DNA of 64,000 nt from Henriciella aquimarina (GTDB lineage Bacteria > Pseudomonadota > Alphaproteobacteria > Caulobacterales > Hyphomonadaceae), in assembly GCF_002088975.1 (NCBI RefSeq), contig NZ_NCST01000062.1, positions 1-64,000 of the forward strand, written 5' to 3'. Under the pieces are notes generated by a model that saw only the letters and a program-made list of their open reading frames with translations, had not been told where the DNA came from and did not search any database. A program made the translations under genes and the position numbers. This document shows positions 51,655-63,165 of the stretch, in pieces. Every line of letters begins with the position of its first letter. The stretch's first letter is position 1.

Positions 51655-51999
51655 TTACTCGAAAACCTCTTCGGGGCCCGACACGGAGACCGGACGCCAG
51701 AACCTGTAGAGCCAGACGCCAAATGTCATCGGGGCGGCGAAAATGGCCGCCATGAGTGCGGCCAGGATCGGTGTGACCACGACCGCGCCGACATAATAAC
51801 CGGTCATGAAAGCCGCTTCGGATGTGTCTTCATCCAGAACGAGGCTGTCGGTCTCCTGTCCCCCGGCCAGCACATCCACCAGCGTGCTGAACCAGATCAC
51901 CAGGCTGATCGTGACGGTCAGCCCGATAAAGAACAGCTTGTAGGTGCTGAACAGGCTGAGCTGTCCGTTTGTGGTTCTGAGATGCATCTTGTCCCCCAT
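51655..51999 (-). CDS. Small two-span membrane protein
   Basis: The 114-residue product has two strong hydrophobic segments at about 22-44 and 64-95. The loop between them is acidic (QETDSLVLDEDTSEA), and the C terminus is charged. No known family is seen. A second in-frame ATG (51987) follows a GGGGGA site and may be the true start. It lies 91 bases from the hydrolase-OmpA gene on the same strand and could be part of its transcript. Confidence 0.55.
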   Translation of the reverse strand: MGDKMHLRTTNGQLSLFSTYKLFFIGLTVTISLVIWFSTLVDVLAGGQETDSLVLDEDTSEAAFMTGYYVGAVVVTPILAALMAAIFAAPMTFGVWLYRFWRPVSVSGPEEVFE

Positions 52000-52043
52000 G
52001 AGTGGCTCTCACAGGGACAAGCGCAAGGATGGCCGGTTTCGGG

Positions 52044-53678
52044 TCAGGCGCTGACGCCGGCTTGCTCCATCGCATAGGTCTTGATCGCCTTGTAATCGGC
52101 CTTGCCGTTCGGGGCGCGGCCCAGCGAAGGCTTGAAGAAGATGCGCTTCGGCGCCTTGTAGCGGGCAAGCTGGGTCTGGACGAAAGCCTTCAGCGTGTCT
52201 TCGTCCACATTGGCGCCGTCATTCAGCTCGACCACAGCCGTGACCGCCTGGCCCCATTTCTCGTCCGGCAGGCCGACGACGAGGGCGTCGCGCACCGCCT
52301 CATGGTTCTTCAGCGCTTCCTCGACCTCTTCGGGATAGATCTTCTCGCCGGCGGAATTGATGCAGTTCGAGCCGCGGCCCAGCAGCGTGATCGTGCCGTC
52401 TTCCTCCACCGTGCACCAGTCACCCGGCACGGCAAAGCGTTCGCCATTGACCTCCCAGAAGGTCTTCTTCGTCTTCTCAGGGTCCTTGTAATAGCCAAGC
52501 GGCACGCCCGGGCCGCCGCGCGCAATGAAGCCGGGTTCGCCGGAGCCGGGCTTCACTTCGCGCCGGTCCTCGGTGAAGACCTTGCAGTTCTGCCCGATCT
52601 GGAACTTCGCGGTCTGCTGGACGCCCTCTGCCGTCGTCACCGACATGCCGAAGCCAACCGCCTCCGACGCGCCGAAACTATCCATCAGGGCGACCTGCGG
52701 CATGTGTTCGATCAGGCCGCGTTTTACGTCCATCGACCACATCACGCCGGAACTGGTGATCGTCTGCACCGAGGAGAGATCATACTTGCCGGGGTTTTCC
52801 TCGAGCACGCGCAGCATCGGCTTGGCGAAGGCGTCGCCGACAATGGCCATCGCCGTGACACCGCGCCGGTCGACCGTGTCCCACAGCTCGACCGGATCGA
52901 AGTGTTTCGTGTTCTCGAGCGTGACGATGGCGCCGCCGCCGAACATCGCGCCCATAGCGGTGAACAGCCCCGTGCCGTGCATCAGCGGGCAGGCCGGCAG
53001 CTGGCGCGAGAGCTTGCCCATCTCGTCGACCAGGGCGAGGTGTTCATTCATGTTTGTCGGGGCGAAGCCGTAAATCGTCTTCATCGATTCCAGCGAGGAT
53101 TCCCGCCAGATCCGGTGGCTCCACATCACGCCCTTGGGCATGCCGGTGGTCCCACCGGTATAGAGGAAGAGGAGATCGTCGTCGGAGCGCTCGATATCGA
53201 GCGGCTTGCCGTCGCCTTCCTGCGTGAGGTCTTCATAGGCGACTGCATAGTCCGGCGTATCGGAGCCGTCGCCGCCGATCTCGACCCAGACCTTCACCTC
53301 GGGCAGCCGGTCCTTCACGCGCTCGACATGCTCGCGGAATTCCCGGTCGAAGAAGACCACGGCCGCGTCTGAGTTGTCGAAAATGTAGGTCAGCTCGTCA
53401 TCGAGATAGCGGTAATTGACGTTCACATGGGTGAGCCGGCCTTTGAAGCAGGCCGCCAGGGCTTCGATGTATTCCGGCTGGTTGCGCAGATAGAAGCCGG
53501 CCTTGTCGCCGGGCTCGGCGCCGCGTGCATGCAGCGCTCTTGCGACATTGTTGGAACGGGCCGTCATGTCCGGCCAGGAAATGACCCGGTCGCCATGGAT
53601 CAGCGCTGGATCGTCCGGGCCCATCTTCGCGCCGACAGCGTCCAGAATGTCTCCGAAATTGAAGATGCTATCGCCCAT
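52044..53678 (-). CDS. Acyl-CoA synthetase (AMP-forming)
   Basis: The 544-residue ANL-superfamily enzyme activates a carboxylic acid through an acyl-adenylate to its CoA thioester. The P-loop is FLYTGGTTGMPKGVMW (171-186). Also visible are DSFGASEAVGFG, the hinge region GRGSNCINSAGEKIYPEEVEEAL (about 424-446), and the C-terminal catalytic Lys in GKADYKAIKT (about 527-536). The length fits medium- or long-chain fatty acyl-CoA ligases of the FadD group. The perfect 10-bp inverted repeat at 53701-53729, just upstream, is a likely operator. It starts with GGGAGGAAG 7 bases upstream. Confidence 0.93.
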   Translation of the reverse strand: MGDSIFNFGDILDAVGAKMGPDDPALIHGDRVISWPDMTARSNNVARALHARGAEPGDKAGFYLRNQPEYIEALAACFKGRLTHVNVNYRYLDDELTYIFDNSDAAVVFFDREFREHVERVKDRLPEVKVWVEIGGDGSDTPDYAVAYEDLTQEGDGKPLDIERSDDDLLFLYTGGTTGMPKGVMWSHRIWRESSLESMKTIYGFAPTNMNEHLALVDEMGKLSRQLPACPLMHGTGLFTAMGAMFGGGAIVTLENTKHFDPVELWDTVDRRGVTAMAIVGDAFAKPMLRVLEENPGKYDLSSVQTITSSGVMWSMDVKRGLIEHMPQVALMDSFGASEAVGFGMSVTTAEGVQQTAKFQIGQNCKVFTEDRREVKPGSGEPGFIARGGPGVPLGYYKDPEKTKKTFWEVNGERFAVPGDWCTVEEDGTITLLGRGSNCINSAGEKIYPEEVEEALKNHEAVRDALVVGLPDEKWGQAVTAVVELNDGANVDEDTLKAFVQTQLARYKAPKRIFFKPSLGRAPNGKADYKAIKTYAMEQAGVSA

Positions 53679-53700
53679 GATGAGGCTTCCTCCCGATTGT

Positions 53701-53729
53701 TTCTGATTATCGGCAATCTAATCAGAAAA
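53701..53729. promoter_or_regulatory. 10-bp inverted repeat upstream of the acyl-CoA synthetase gene
   Basis: TTTCTGATTA-N9-TAATCAGAAA is a perfect inverted repeat (53701-53710 and 53720-53729). It starts 22 bases upstream of the synthetase ATG (minus strand). The 19-base half-site spacing puts both halves on one face of DNA. It fits an operator for a TetR- or MarR-type regulator of fatty acid degradation; no such regulator is encoded nearby. Confidence 0.6.
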
Positions 53730-53774
53730 CAGGAGGACCGGGGAGGGGTTCCGTTGCGTCGGGCGCCTTCACGG

Positions 53775-54209
53775 CTAGTTGATATGGGGCTTGCCCCACC
53801 AGAACCTGTTCCAGAACCGCTTGCGCCGCCAGGCCTTGGCGAGGTGCTTGTTGTTCGGCGCATCATGGACCCCGCGCGGGATCAGGATATCGTTCATGAC
53901 CGGCTGGTAGTGACGGATAAGGTCTTCCTCGATGCGGGCGCGCTGGCGGGCATTCGGCTCTTTGAGAATGTGGCGCTCGGTGGCGCCCCGGATCCACCAG
54001 GCCTCTGCCCAGCGTTCATGGCCCAGCACACGGCCGCGGAAATTGGTCGCCTTGCCGATATAGAGCGGCTTCAGGAAGAAGACGAAACGCCGGCGCACGA
54101 AGACATAGATGCCGCCGCCCTCCGGAATCCCGTGATCGGTCAGGGTGACGTTGAATTTGTACTTCTGGCCGGTCTCGCCGTACCAGGGATGCGCGCCGAA
54201 CACGATCAT
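53775..54209 (-). CDS. GIY-YIG domain protein
   Basis: The 144-residue protein contains a compact GIY-YIG-type nuclease core. The motif is seen as GGIYVFV and LYIGKATNFRGRVLGHERW, with the Arg of FRGRVLGH. The metal-binding Glu may be in RARIEEDLIRHYQPVMND. The tail is basic (LAKAWRRKRFWNRF). The ATG at 54209 is preferred because GGAGG lies 9 bases upstream; the longer frame to 54230 is not supported. It resembles UvrC/Slx1-type single-domain nucleases but has no adjacent repair gene. Confidence 0.75.
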   Translation of the reverse strand: MIVFGAHPWYGETGQKYKFNVTLTDHGIPEGGGIYVFVRRRFVFFLKPLYIGKATNFRGRVLGHERWAEAWWIRGATERHILKEPNARQRARIEEDLIRHYQPVMNDILIPRGVHDAPNNKHLAKAWRRKRFWNRFWWGKPHIN

Positions 54210-54319
54210 ACAGGGGCACCTCCGCCTCACAATCGGCGGAGAGTCCGGCTGATATGGTTAATGAAGGGTTAACGCACGCGGCTGGATTTACGGTCTTTTC
54301 AAGGCATTGGTATGGCTGC

Positions 54320-54901
54320 TCAGGCCGCCTTGAGCGCCTTTCGCACCGGCGAGAAGCTCATCCTGTGGCAGCCACAGGGCCCCAGCATTTCCAGCGCTTC
54401 GGCGTGCTCGGCCGTGCCATAGCCCTTGTGGCGGCGCAGCCCATAGCCCGGGAACCGGTTGGCGAGGTCCACCATGGCGCGGTCGCGGGCGACCTTGGCC
54501 AGGATGGAGGCTGCCGAGATGGCCGGTTCGGTCAGGTCGCCCTTCACAATGGCGCTTGCCGGGCAGGGCAGGGCCTTGGGCAGGCAGTTTCCATCCACAA
54601 GAATCTGGTCGGGCACAAGGCCCATAATGGCGATGGCGCGGGTCATGGCGAGGAAGGTCGCCTCGCGGATGTTCAGCCGGTCGATCTCTTCGGGGCTGGC
54701 CCAGCCAATGCCGTATGTGACCGCCTTGGCCTTGATCTCGGTGTACAGGGTTTCGCGCCGAGCATGGGTCAGTTTCTTGGAATCTGTAAGGCCGTCAACG
54801 GGCTGGCGGGCATCGAGAATGACGGCGGCCGCTGTGACCGGTCCGGCCCAGGGGCCTCGTCCAGCCTCGTCTATTCCGCATATCATTCCTATGTTCCCCA
54901 T
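54320..54901 (-). CDS. rnhB: Ribonuclease HII
   Basis: The 193-residue nuclease removes ribonucleotides from DNA and RNA primers. The N-terminal catalytic motif CGIDEAGRGPWAGPV (about 8-22) contains the first Asp and Glu. The downstream acidic residues are in ILVDGNCLPKALP and ATFLAM-type sequence, with SVAAASILAKVARD-like text (AISAASILAKVARDRAM). The length is usual. An ATG at 54886 with a GGGGA 9 bases upstream is an alternative start. It is divergent from the quinone oxidoreductase gene with only 37 bases between starts. Confidence 0.95.
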   Translation of the reverse strand: MGNIGMICGIDEAGRGPWAGPVTAAAVILDARQPVDGLTDSKKLTHARRETLYTEIKAKAVTYGIGWASPEEIDRLNIREATFLAMTRAIAIMGLVPDQILVDGNCLPKALPCPASAIVKGDLTEPAISAASILAKVARDRAMVDLANRFPGYGLRRHKGYGTAEHAEALEMLGPCGCHRMSFSPVRKALKAA

Positions 54902-54938
54902 AGTAGCGACTCAATCATGATTCCCGGAGCCATTAACT

Positions 54939-55910
54939 ATGAGCGACGCATATTGCATTCAGATTAACAAGACAGGCGGACCCGAAGTCCTGGAGACTGT
55001 GGCCATGGAGCCACGCCGGCCCGGCCCCGGCGAGGTGCTGGTCCGGCAAAGCGCGGTGGGGCTCAACTTTGCCGACACCTATCAGCGCTCCGGCCTCTAT
55101 CCGGTGAAGACGCCCGCCGTGCTCGGATCTGAAGGCGCCGGTACAGTCGAGGCGGTCGGCGACGGGGTCGAGAATCTGAAGCCGGGCGACCGGGTCGCCT
55201 ATCTTGGCTCGGGCACCTATGCGACGCATTTCACCGGTCCGGCCTCGCGCATGATGCGCCTTCCAGATGCGATCAGCGAAGACGACGCTGCCGCCGTCCT
55301 GCTCAAGGGGCTGACCGCCTGGATGCTGCTTTTCGAGGTCTATCGCGCCTCTCCGGGCGAATCAGCGCTGATCTGGGCGCCGTCGGGTGGCGTCGGCTCG
55401 CTGCTCGTGCCGTGGGCCACATCACTCGGCCTGCGTGTGATCGCTGTCACCTCGACTGAAGAGAAGGCCGAGATGGCCCGCAAGGCCGGCGCGGCTGAGG
55501 TGATCTTCAGCCATGAGGACGTTGCCGGGCGCGCCCGCGCGCTGACCGGCGGGAAAGGCGTCGATGTCTCCTATGACAGTGTCGGCAAGGTCTCGGCCAA
55601 GGCGTCCCTGGACAGCCTGAAGCCGCGGGGGTGGTTCGTCACCTATGGCAACGCCTCGGGCGCGGTCGAGCCGATTGCCCCCGTCGAGCTGTCGCAACGC
55701 GGGTCCTTGGTCATGGTCCGGCCGAGCCTGTTCCACTTCATCGACACCGAGGAGGGGCTGCGCAAGGGCGCGGCGGCGGTCTTCGGCGCGCTCAGGGCCG
55801 GGACGCTGAAGCCGAAGATCGGCCAGACCTTCCCGCTCAAACAAGCGGCTGACGCGCACCGCGCCATCGAAAGCGGCAAGACGAAAGCCTCAACCCTGCT
55901 CAAGCCGTGA
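54939..55910 (+). CDS. NADPH:quinone oxidoreductase (zinc-free MDR family)
   Basis: The 323-residue enzyme belongs to the medium-chain reductases of the quinone oxidoreductase (QOR) type. The N-terminal part has VGLNFADTYQRSGLYPVKTPAVLGSEGAG. The Rossmann motif is APSGGVGSLLVPWATSLG (about 147-164), followed by TSTEEKAEMARKAGA. There are no catalytic zinc ligands. It reduces quinones or enones using NADPH. It shares a 37-base divergent region with rnhB, and its 3' end overlaps the mgtC stop by 21 bases on the opposite strand. Confidence 0.93.
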   Translation: MSDAYCIQINKTGGPEVLETVAMEPRRPGPGEVLVRQSAVGLNFADTYQRSGLYPVKTPAVLGSEGAGTVEAVGDGVENLKPGDRVAYLGSGTYATHFTGPASRMMRLPDAISEDDAAAVLLKGLTAWMLLFEVYRASPGESALIWAPSGGVGSLLVPWATSLGLRVIAVTSTEEKAEMARKAGAAEVIFSHEDVAGRARALTGGKGVDVSYDSVGKVSAKASLDSLKPRGWFVTYGNASGAVEPIAPVELSQRGSLVMVRPSLFHFIDTEEGLRKGAAAVFGALRAGTLKPKIGQTFPLKQAADAHRAIESGKTKASTLLKP

Positions 55911-56423
55911 GGTTTCGGCTTCTGACGGTTTGGTACCCTGAGCCTTCTTCTTTTTCTTGTCGAAGAATTTTCGCTCCATGATCTTGAGCGGCACGAGGAC
56001 AAGCAGGGCGAAGACCGTGCCGAGAATGGCAATCGTGATGAAGCCGGCGCCACTCGCCAGCCCCACAGCGCCGGCAAGCCACATGGCCGCGCCGGTCGTG
56101 AGCCCCTTCACCGAGCCGCGCGCCTGAATGATGGTCCCGGCGGCGAGGAAAGCCACGCCGCTGGTGACCGCCTCGACCACGCGGATCGGGTCGAGGCGCG
56201 TATTCTCGTCCTCGGTGGAAAAGCCGAACTGGTGGATCATCTCAATGGCGATGATCACGAACAGGGCGGCGGCGAGTGCCGTCAGCATATGGGTGCGCAG
56301 GCCGGCCGGGCGGTCATGGGCTTCGCGTTCGAAGCCGATCAGGAAACCGCACAAGGCCGCCAGTCCCAGCCGGATCGCCAGGACGTTGAGCGGTGTCGAT
56401 GTCGCGAAAGTCAGTCCGTCCAT
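55890..56423 (-). CDS. MgtC/SapB family membrane protein
   Basis: The 177-residue protein has four or five membrane segments and the MgtC core: LGLAALCGFLIGFEREAHDRPAGLRTHMLTALAAALF (about 18-55) and SGVAFLAAGTIIQARGSVKGLTTGAAMWLAGAVGL (about 88-123). MgtC proteins modulate F-type ATPase or survival at low Mg2+ in some pathogens, and their role in free-living bacteria is uncertain. A Lys-rich tail follows. The end of the gene overlaps the quinone reductase gene by 21 bases. Confidence 0.9.
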   Translation of the reverse strand: MDGLTFATSTPLNVLAIRLGLAALCGFLIGFEREAHDRPAGLRTHMLTALAAALFVIIAIEMIHQFGFSTEDENTRLDPIRVVEAVTSGVAFLAAGTIIQARGSVKGLTTGAAMWLAGAVGLASGAGFITIAILGTVFALLVLVPLKIMERKFFDKKKKKAQGTKPSEAETSRLEQG

Positions 56424-56512
56424 GATGCACCTTTGCCCATGAAACTTTCATGACATGAACGGCACAGCCCGTACATGGTTTCCCAAAAGCTGATCACGGC
56501 CCGCTGGCGGTC

Positions 56513-57412
56513 TCAGGGCTCCAGCGCGCGCAGGATGGCCGGGTCGATATAGAAGTCTTCGCCGCGGTCTTCGTTTGCCGGATTGCGCCATTTGACCGCC
56601 CAGTGCAGGTGCGGGCCCGTCGTGCGCCCGGTATTGCCCGACGCGCCGAGCCGCTCGCCTTGGTCGACCGTATCGCCGGCTTCGACCGAAACGTCCGAGA
56701 GATGCAGGAAGACCGAGACCAGCCCGCCGCCATGGTCGAGGAAGACGGTGCCGCCTTCATAATAGAGGTCACTGTCGGCCAGCACGACCGTGCCGCCAGC
56801 CGGCGCGATCACCGGCGTTCCTGTCGCCACGGCATAGTCGAAGCCTTCGTGCACGGAGACTTTTTCGCACGGCTTGCCGTCGCCGCCGGTGCCGACATAT
56901 TTCCGCGTCGGCCCGAAGGGCGAGGAGGCCGGTCCGGTCACCGGGCGGACAAAGCCTTCGCTCGTCGCCGGGCCGTCATTGAAGGTTTTGAACGCCGCCT
57001 GCTTCTTCACCCAGCTGTCGGCGGCATGCTGCTTCTGGGCCTCGGTGCGCGCATCGACCTTGTCGCAATTGAAGCCCTTGATCAGGCGGAAATCATCCTT
57101 GCGTGGAGCAATCTCGACGTGAAGCGGCGTGGCGTCCGGCGCCTGCGGGGTCAGGATCAGCTGCGAGGTCTCTTTCTGATGCAGGCCGATCAGGACATGA
57201 CCGTCCGCATCGGTGTGCACCATGCGGGCGTTCTCGCCGTCCGGGCCGGCGACACCGATATCCGTATCGGCCGGACCTTCGCAGATGAGCAGGCCGCTCT
57301 GCTTGGCCGCACCCGTGCAGTTGAGCTCAGGCGCTGGCGATGGGTCGCCCATCGCCGACAGGGCCAGACAGGCGAGCGCCGTCAGTGGGGCGAGGGCACG
57401 CATCGGCCTCAT
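56513..57412 (-). CDS. M23-family metallopeptidase (LytM/murein hydrolase type)
   Basis: The 299-residue protein has a signal peptide, a middle region with several Cys, and a C-terminal M23 domain (about 165-298). The zinc site is formed by HEGFDYAVATGTPVIAPAGG (H and D) and the HLHW motif in TGRTTGPHLHWAVKW. This type cuts peptidoglycan cross-links or regulates amidases. The gene's ATG overlaps the DUF2093 stop (ATGA), and it is followed by mgtC on the same strand after 89 bases. Confidence 0.9.
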   Translation of the reverse strand: MRPMRALAPLTALACLALSAMGDPSPAPELNCTGAAKQSGLLICEGPADTDIGVAGPDGENARMVHTDADGHVLIGLHQKETSQLILTPQAPDATPLHVEIAPRKDDFRLIKGFNCDKVDARTEAQKQHAADSWVKKQAAFKTFNDGPATSEGFVRPVTGPASSPFGPTRKYVGTGGDGKPCEKVSVHEGFDYAVATGTPVIAPAGGTVVLADSDLYYEGGTVFLDHGGGLVSVFLHLSDVSVEAGDTVDQGERLGASGNTGRTTGPHLHWAVKWRNPANEDRGEDFYIDPAILRALEP

Positions 57413-57624
57413 GCCTTCGCGTCGGGCACCATGCGGCTCGCCGCGGCGGCGGCGTCGATATAGGGCTCCTGCCGGTCGACACTCCAGTAGCGTAGGGCCT
57501 GGAGCGGGATCTTGCGGCCTGTTACCGCGCAGACGACATAATCGCCGGGCTCGATCACATCGAGATCGGCGTCGAGATAGCGAAGCTTGGCTTCGCCGGC
57601 GGGTTTTCCAGTGCGTGTCAGCAT
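57409..57624 (-). CDS. DUF2093 protein
   Basis: The 71-residue protein shows the DUF2093 signature: KLRYLDADLDVIEPGDYVVCAVTGRKIPLQALRYWSVDRQEPY (in parts). The C-G-x-Y-V-C-AVTG region and LRYW are conserved. DUF2093 proteins are restricted mainly to alphaproteobacteria and are of unknown function; they may bind metal through Cys, but only one Cys is kept here. The ATG at 57624 gives the family length, while the longer frame is not supported. It overlaps the M23 gene by 4 bases, so the two are coupled. Confidence 0.85.
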   Translation of the reverse strand: MLTRTGKPAGEAKLRYLDADLDVIEPGDYVVCAVTGRKIPLQALRYWSVDRQEPYIDAAAAASRMVPDAKA

Positions 57625-57680
57625 GGCCCTATAATGGGCCTTTTCGCGCGCCAGCGGAAGAGGGCGATCGCGGTGGCTGT

Positions 57681-58424
57681 TCAGTTTCCGCCGCTGGCGG
57701 CGTCTGTCTCCGGTTCCGGCGGTTCGGGGCGGTCCGGATTTGGCGTGCGGAAGATCAGCGACAGGGTGCGCAGATGGTCCTGCGGCCATTGCCCGGTCTT
57801 GCTGTGATGCGCGGCGCGCACGAGCATTTCGACCCCGACATCGGGATGGGTGAAGCGATAGTCCTCGATCACGTCGCCCTGCTCGAGCGAGACGGCGTCC
57901 GGCGGTGCGGCCGTCCATTCCGAGACGGCGGGGCATTTGCCGATCCGTTTGCCCAGCCTGTCGCGGGTTTCGCGCATATCGTCGAGATAGGCCGCATCGC
58001 CCTGTTCGCTCTCCAGCCGGCATGTCACCTGGTTATACGGGCTGTCTGCGGTTTCAGGCGCAGCGGCCGGGATCACCACGATGCAGGTGTCGGCGCCCAG
58101 CGACTTCAGCGCTTCGCCCGCCTCGAAACGGCCGATCGCGGCGCCCTCGGCGGTTGAGGGCGAGAGCGTGGCAAAGCGGCTGGCGACGACGCCGGCGCGG
58201 ATGATCGGGCCGATCTCGTTGCAGAACGGGTCGCCTGGCGGCGGGGTTTCGGCCTGCGGCCGGCGGTCGGGATAGGTGGAGCGTTCCGGCGGGGCCGATG
58301 GCACGGTCGGCTCGAAGGGCAGGGTGGTCGGTGGATCTTCCTGGGCCTGCACGGGCAAGGCCGTCGCCAGCCCGGCCAGCAGCCCGAGCGCCAGTACGGA
58401 TCCTGAAACTGCCGCCGCTTTCAT
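57681..58424 (-). CDS. Secreted protein of unknown function
   Basis: The 247-residue protein starts with a signal peptide ([20 protein letters not shown], cleavage near VQA-QE) and a Pro-rich segment (about 30-68). A domain with four or five Cys follows: [39 protein letters not shown] and [10 protein letters not shown]. It ends with a Pro/Glu-rich tail. No family is recognised. The start follows GAGGACGG. It is the first gene of a minus-strand run with DUF2093, M23 and mgtC; the purpose of the grouping is unclear. Confidence 0.65.
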   Translation of the reverse strand: MKAAAVSGSVLALGLLAGLATALPVQAQEDPPTTLPFEPTVPSAPPERSTYPDRRPQAETPPPGDPFCNEIGPIIRAGVVASRFATLSPSTAEGAAIGRFEAGEALKSLGADTCIVVIPAAAPETADSPYNQVTCRLESEQGDAAYLDDMRETRDRLGKRIGKCPAVSEWTAAPPDAVSLEQGDVIEDYRFTHPDVGVEMLVRAAHHSKTGQWPQDHLRTLSLIFRTPNPDRPEPPEPETDAASGGN

Positions 58425-58498
58425 CGGGTCCGTCCTCTGCCGCTCTCGGTCGCGCAATCCTAGGAGGGTTTTCCGCGTGCGCGCAAGCCACCAGGTGA

Positions 58499-58521
58499 GA
58501 ACAAAAGTTTTTGTTTTGTTC
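58499..58521 (+). promoter_or_regulatory. Dyad in the recA promoter region, possible LexA site
   Basis: GAACAAAA (58499-58506) and TTTTGTTC (58514-58521) form a perfect 8-bp inverted repeat around GTTTTTG. GTTT-N7-GTTC (58507-58521) is one mismatch from the alphaproteobacterial SOS box GTTC-N7-GTTC. A second dyad TGTTCC-AC-GGAACA (58517-58530) overlaps it. Position before recA supports an SOS operator, but the match is imperfect. Confidence 0.45.
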
Positions 58522-58608
58522 CACGGAACATTTGTGGTACAGGATGCCCTTCGGATGAAACGGCGGCCTTGCATTACAGGGCTAGATATGGACCAAAGGA
58601 GACGACTC

Positions 58609-59706
58609 ATGGCCAAACCTGCATTGCAACTCGTGGACAAGGAATCCGGCGTGGATAAGCAGAAAGCACTCGAAACAGCGCTCTCCAACATCGAACGCTC
58701 CTTCGGCAAGGGCTCGGTCATGCGGCTGGGCGACAAGAAGGTCGCCGATATAGAAGCCGTCTCGACCGGTTCGCTCGGGCTCGACATCGCGCTCGGCATT
58801 GGCGGCCTGCCCAAGGGCCGCGTGATCGAGATTTTCGGTCCGGAAAGCTCCGGCAAGACGACACTGTCGCTGCATGCCGTCGCAGAAGCCCAGAAGAATG
58901 GCGGGGTCTGCGCCTTCGTCGACGCCGAACATGCGCTCGACCCCTCCTATGCCGCCAAGCTCGGTGTGGACCTGGACGACCTCCTGGTCTCCCAGCCCGA
59001 TACCGGCGAGCAGGCCCTGGAAATCGCCGATACGCTGGTACGCTCCGGCGCGGTCGATCTCCTGGTGGTCGACTCCGTGGCCGCCCTGACGCCTCGGGCC
59101 GAAATCGAGGGCGAGATGGGCGACAGCCTGCCCGGCCTCCAGGCTCGCCTGATGAGCCAGGCGCTGCGCAAGCTGACCGGCTCGATCTCCAAGTCGAAAT
59201 GCATGGTGATCTTCATCAACCAGATTCGCATGAAGATCGGCGTCATGTTCGGCAGCCCCGAGACCACGACCGGCGGCAACGCCCTGAAATTCTATTCCTC
59301 GGTGCGTCTCGACATCCGCCGGATCGGCGCCATCAAGGACCGTGACGAGGTGATCGGCAACCAGACACGGGTAAAAGTGGTCAAGAACAAGGTCGCGCCG
59401 CCCTTCCGGCAGGTCGAATTCGACATCATCTATGGCGAGGGCATCTCCAAGACCGGCGAACTGATCGATCTCGGCGTCAAATGCGAAGTGATCGACAAGT
59501 CGGGCTCCTGGTATTCCTACAAGGATGACCGAATCGGGCAGGGCCGGGAGAAGACCCGCCAGTTCCTGAAAGATAATCCCGACATTGCCGACGAGATCGA
59601 GACCGCGATTCGCACGCAGTCGGGCCTGCTCTCCAACGTCATGCTGGGAGAGGAAAACCAGGACGACGAGGCCGATGACGGCCCCGGCGAAGCCGAGACC
59701 GGCTGA
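58609..59706 (+). CDS. recA: Recombinase RecA
   Basis: The 365-residue recombinase forms filaments on single-stranded DNA and drives strand exchange and SOS cleavage of LexA. Hallmarks are the Walker A motif [10 protein letters not shown] (about 79-88), the [29 protein letters not shown] start region, and [28 protein letters not shown] (about 203-230). The ATG at 58609 has AGGAGA 7 bases upstream; longer upstream frames lack support. The acidic C terminus ([14 protein letters not shown]) is usual. Downstream a 9-bp hairpin may terminate it. Confidence 0.98.
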   Translation: MAKPALQLVDKESGVDKQKALETALSNIERSFGKGSVMRLGDKKVADIEAVSTGSLGLDIALGIGGLPKGRVIEIFGPESSGKTTLSLHAVAEAQKNGGVCAFVDAEHALDPSYAAKLGVDLDDLLVSQPDTGEQALEIADTLVRSGAVDLLVVDSVAALTPRAEIEGEMGDSLPGLQARLMSQALRKLTGSISKSKCMVIFINQIRMKIGVMFGSPETTTGGNALKFYSSVRLDIRRIGAIKDRDEVIGNQTRVKVVKNKVAPPFRQVEFDIIYGEGISKTGELIDLGVKCEVIDKSGSWYSYKDDRIGQGREKTRQFLKDNPDIADEIETAIRTQSGLLSNVMLGEENQDDEADDGPGEAETG

Positions 59707-59740
59707 CCCGGCCAGACGCTTCTACTGCAAATGATCGGGG

Positions 59741-59774
59741 CCTGCGGCGTGCCCGACGCTTGGCGCGCCGCAGG
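59741..59774 (+). terminator. Hairpin between recA and alaS
   Basis: CCTGCGGCG (59741-59749) pairs with CGCCGCAGG (59766-59774) around a 16-base loop. The following TGACACTTTATA is only mildly T-rich, so it is a weak intrinsic terminator or an mRNA 3' stabiliser. Confidence 0.45.
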
Positions 59775-59856
59775 TGACACTTTATATCGCCTGTAAGGAA
59801 TGACAGGCGCTCTGTGTCTGTCGGCCAATGACGAAGCAGACCTGAACGGACCCGAT

Positions 59857-62508
<2,652 letters not shown>

Positions 62509-62511
62509 GCT

Positions 62512-63165
62512 TCAGGCCGCAGGCGGGAAGACCGGTTCTTCATCGCCCGGTGTCCATTGCGAAAATTTCGGCATGACGGCCTTGAACCGGGCGCTTTCGA
62601 GGTGTCCGGTCAGCCAGCGCTGAAGGTTCGGCAGGGCCTGGGCGTCGAACCAGGCCCGGTCGGCATTCGCGAACTGGCGGACAAAAGGCATGATCGCCAT
62701 GTCGGCGAGCGAGACCCGGTCTCCGAACAGTTGCGCGCGGCTTGCCAGCCGCTCATCGAGCCGTGCCAGGAAGGCCAGCCCTTCGCGGCGGTGATGTTCG
62801 AAGTCGGCGTCCTCGAAGCGGGCGGCATATTTGTAGCGGTCGAGATGGTGCTTGAAGCCGCCATCGCATTCGGCAATCAGCGCCAGCATATCTTCGAGGG
62901 AACCCTCGTCCGGTGTAAGCCAGTCCTCCGGATCGTTTGCGCGCAGGGCGTGCAGCATGACGTCCAGACTCTCTTCGATGACGGTGCCATCCTCCAGAAC
63001 GAGAACCGGCACTGTGCCCTTGGGCGAGGCCTCCAGCATGGCGGCCGGCTTGTCGCGCAGGACGACCTCGCGCAGGCGGCATTCCAGCCCGGCTGAGGCA
63101 ATCGCAAGCCGGGCACGCATGGCATAGGGGCAGCGCCGGAAGGAATAGAGGACCGGCCGGGCCAT
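62512..63165 (-). CDS. Glutathione S-transferase family protein
   Basis: The 217-residue protein has a thioredoxin-like N-terminal domain (YSFRRCPYAMRARLAIASAGLE, CPYAMR at about 12-17, then KGTVPVLVLEDGTVIEES for glutathione binding) and a helical C-terminal domain (about 85-215). The substrate is unknown; it resembles the stringent-starvation or GrxB-like group only in its CPYAMR motif. Its ATG overlaps the stop of the trhO gene by one base (TGATG), and it converges on alaS with 3 bases between stops. Confidence 0.88.
   Translation of the reverse strand: MARPVLYSFRRCPYAMRARLAIASAGLECRLREVVLRDKPAAMLEASPKGTVPVLVLEDGTVIEESLDVMLHALRANDPEDWLTPDEGSLEDMLALIAECDGGFKHHLDRYKYAARFEDADFEHHRREGLAFLARLDERLASRAQLFGDRVSLADMAIMPFVRQFANADRAWFDAQALPNLQRWLTGHLESARFKAVMPKFSQWTPGDEEPVFPPAA

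Noticed and set aside
58507-58521. Canonical SOS box GTTC-N7-GTTC before recA
   Set aside because: Only GTTT-N7-GTTC is found; recorded as a possible but imperfect site.
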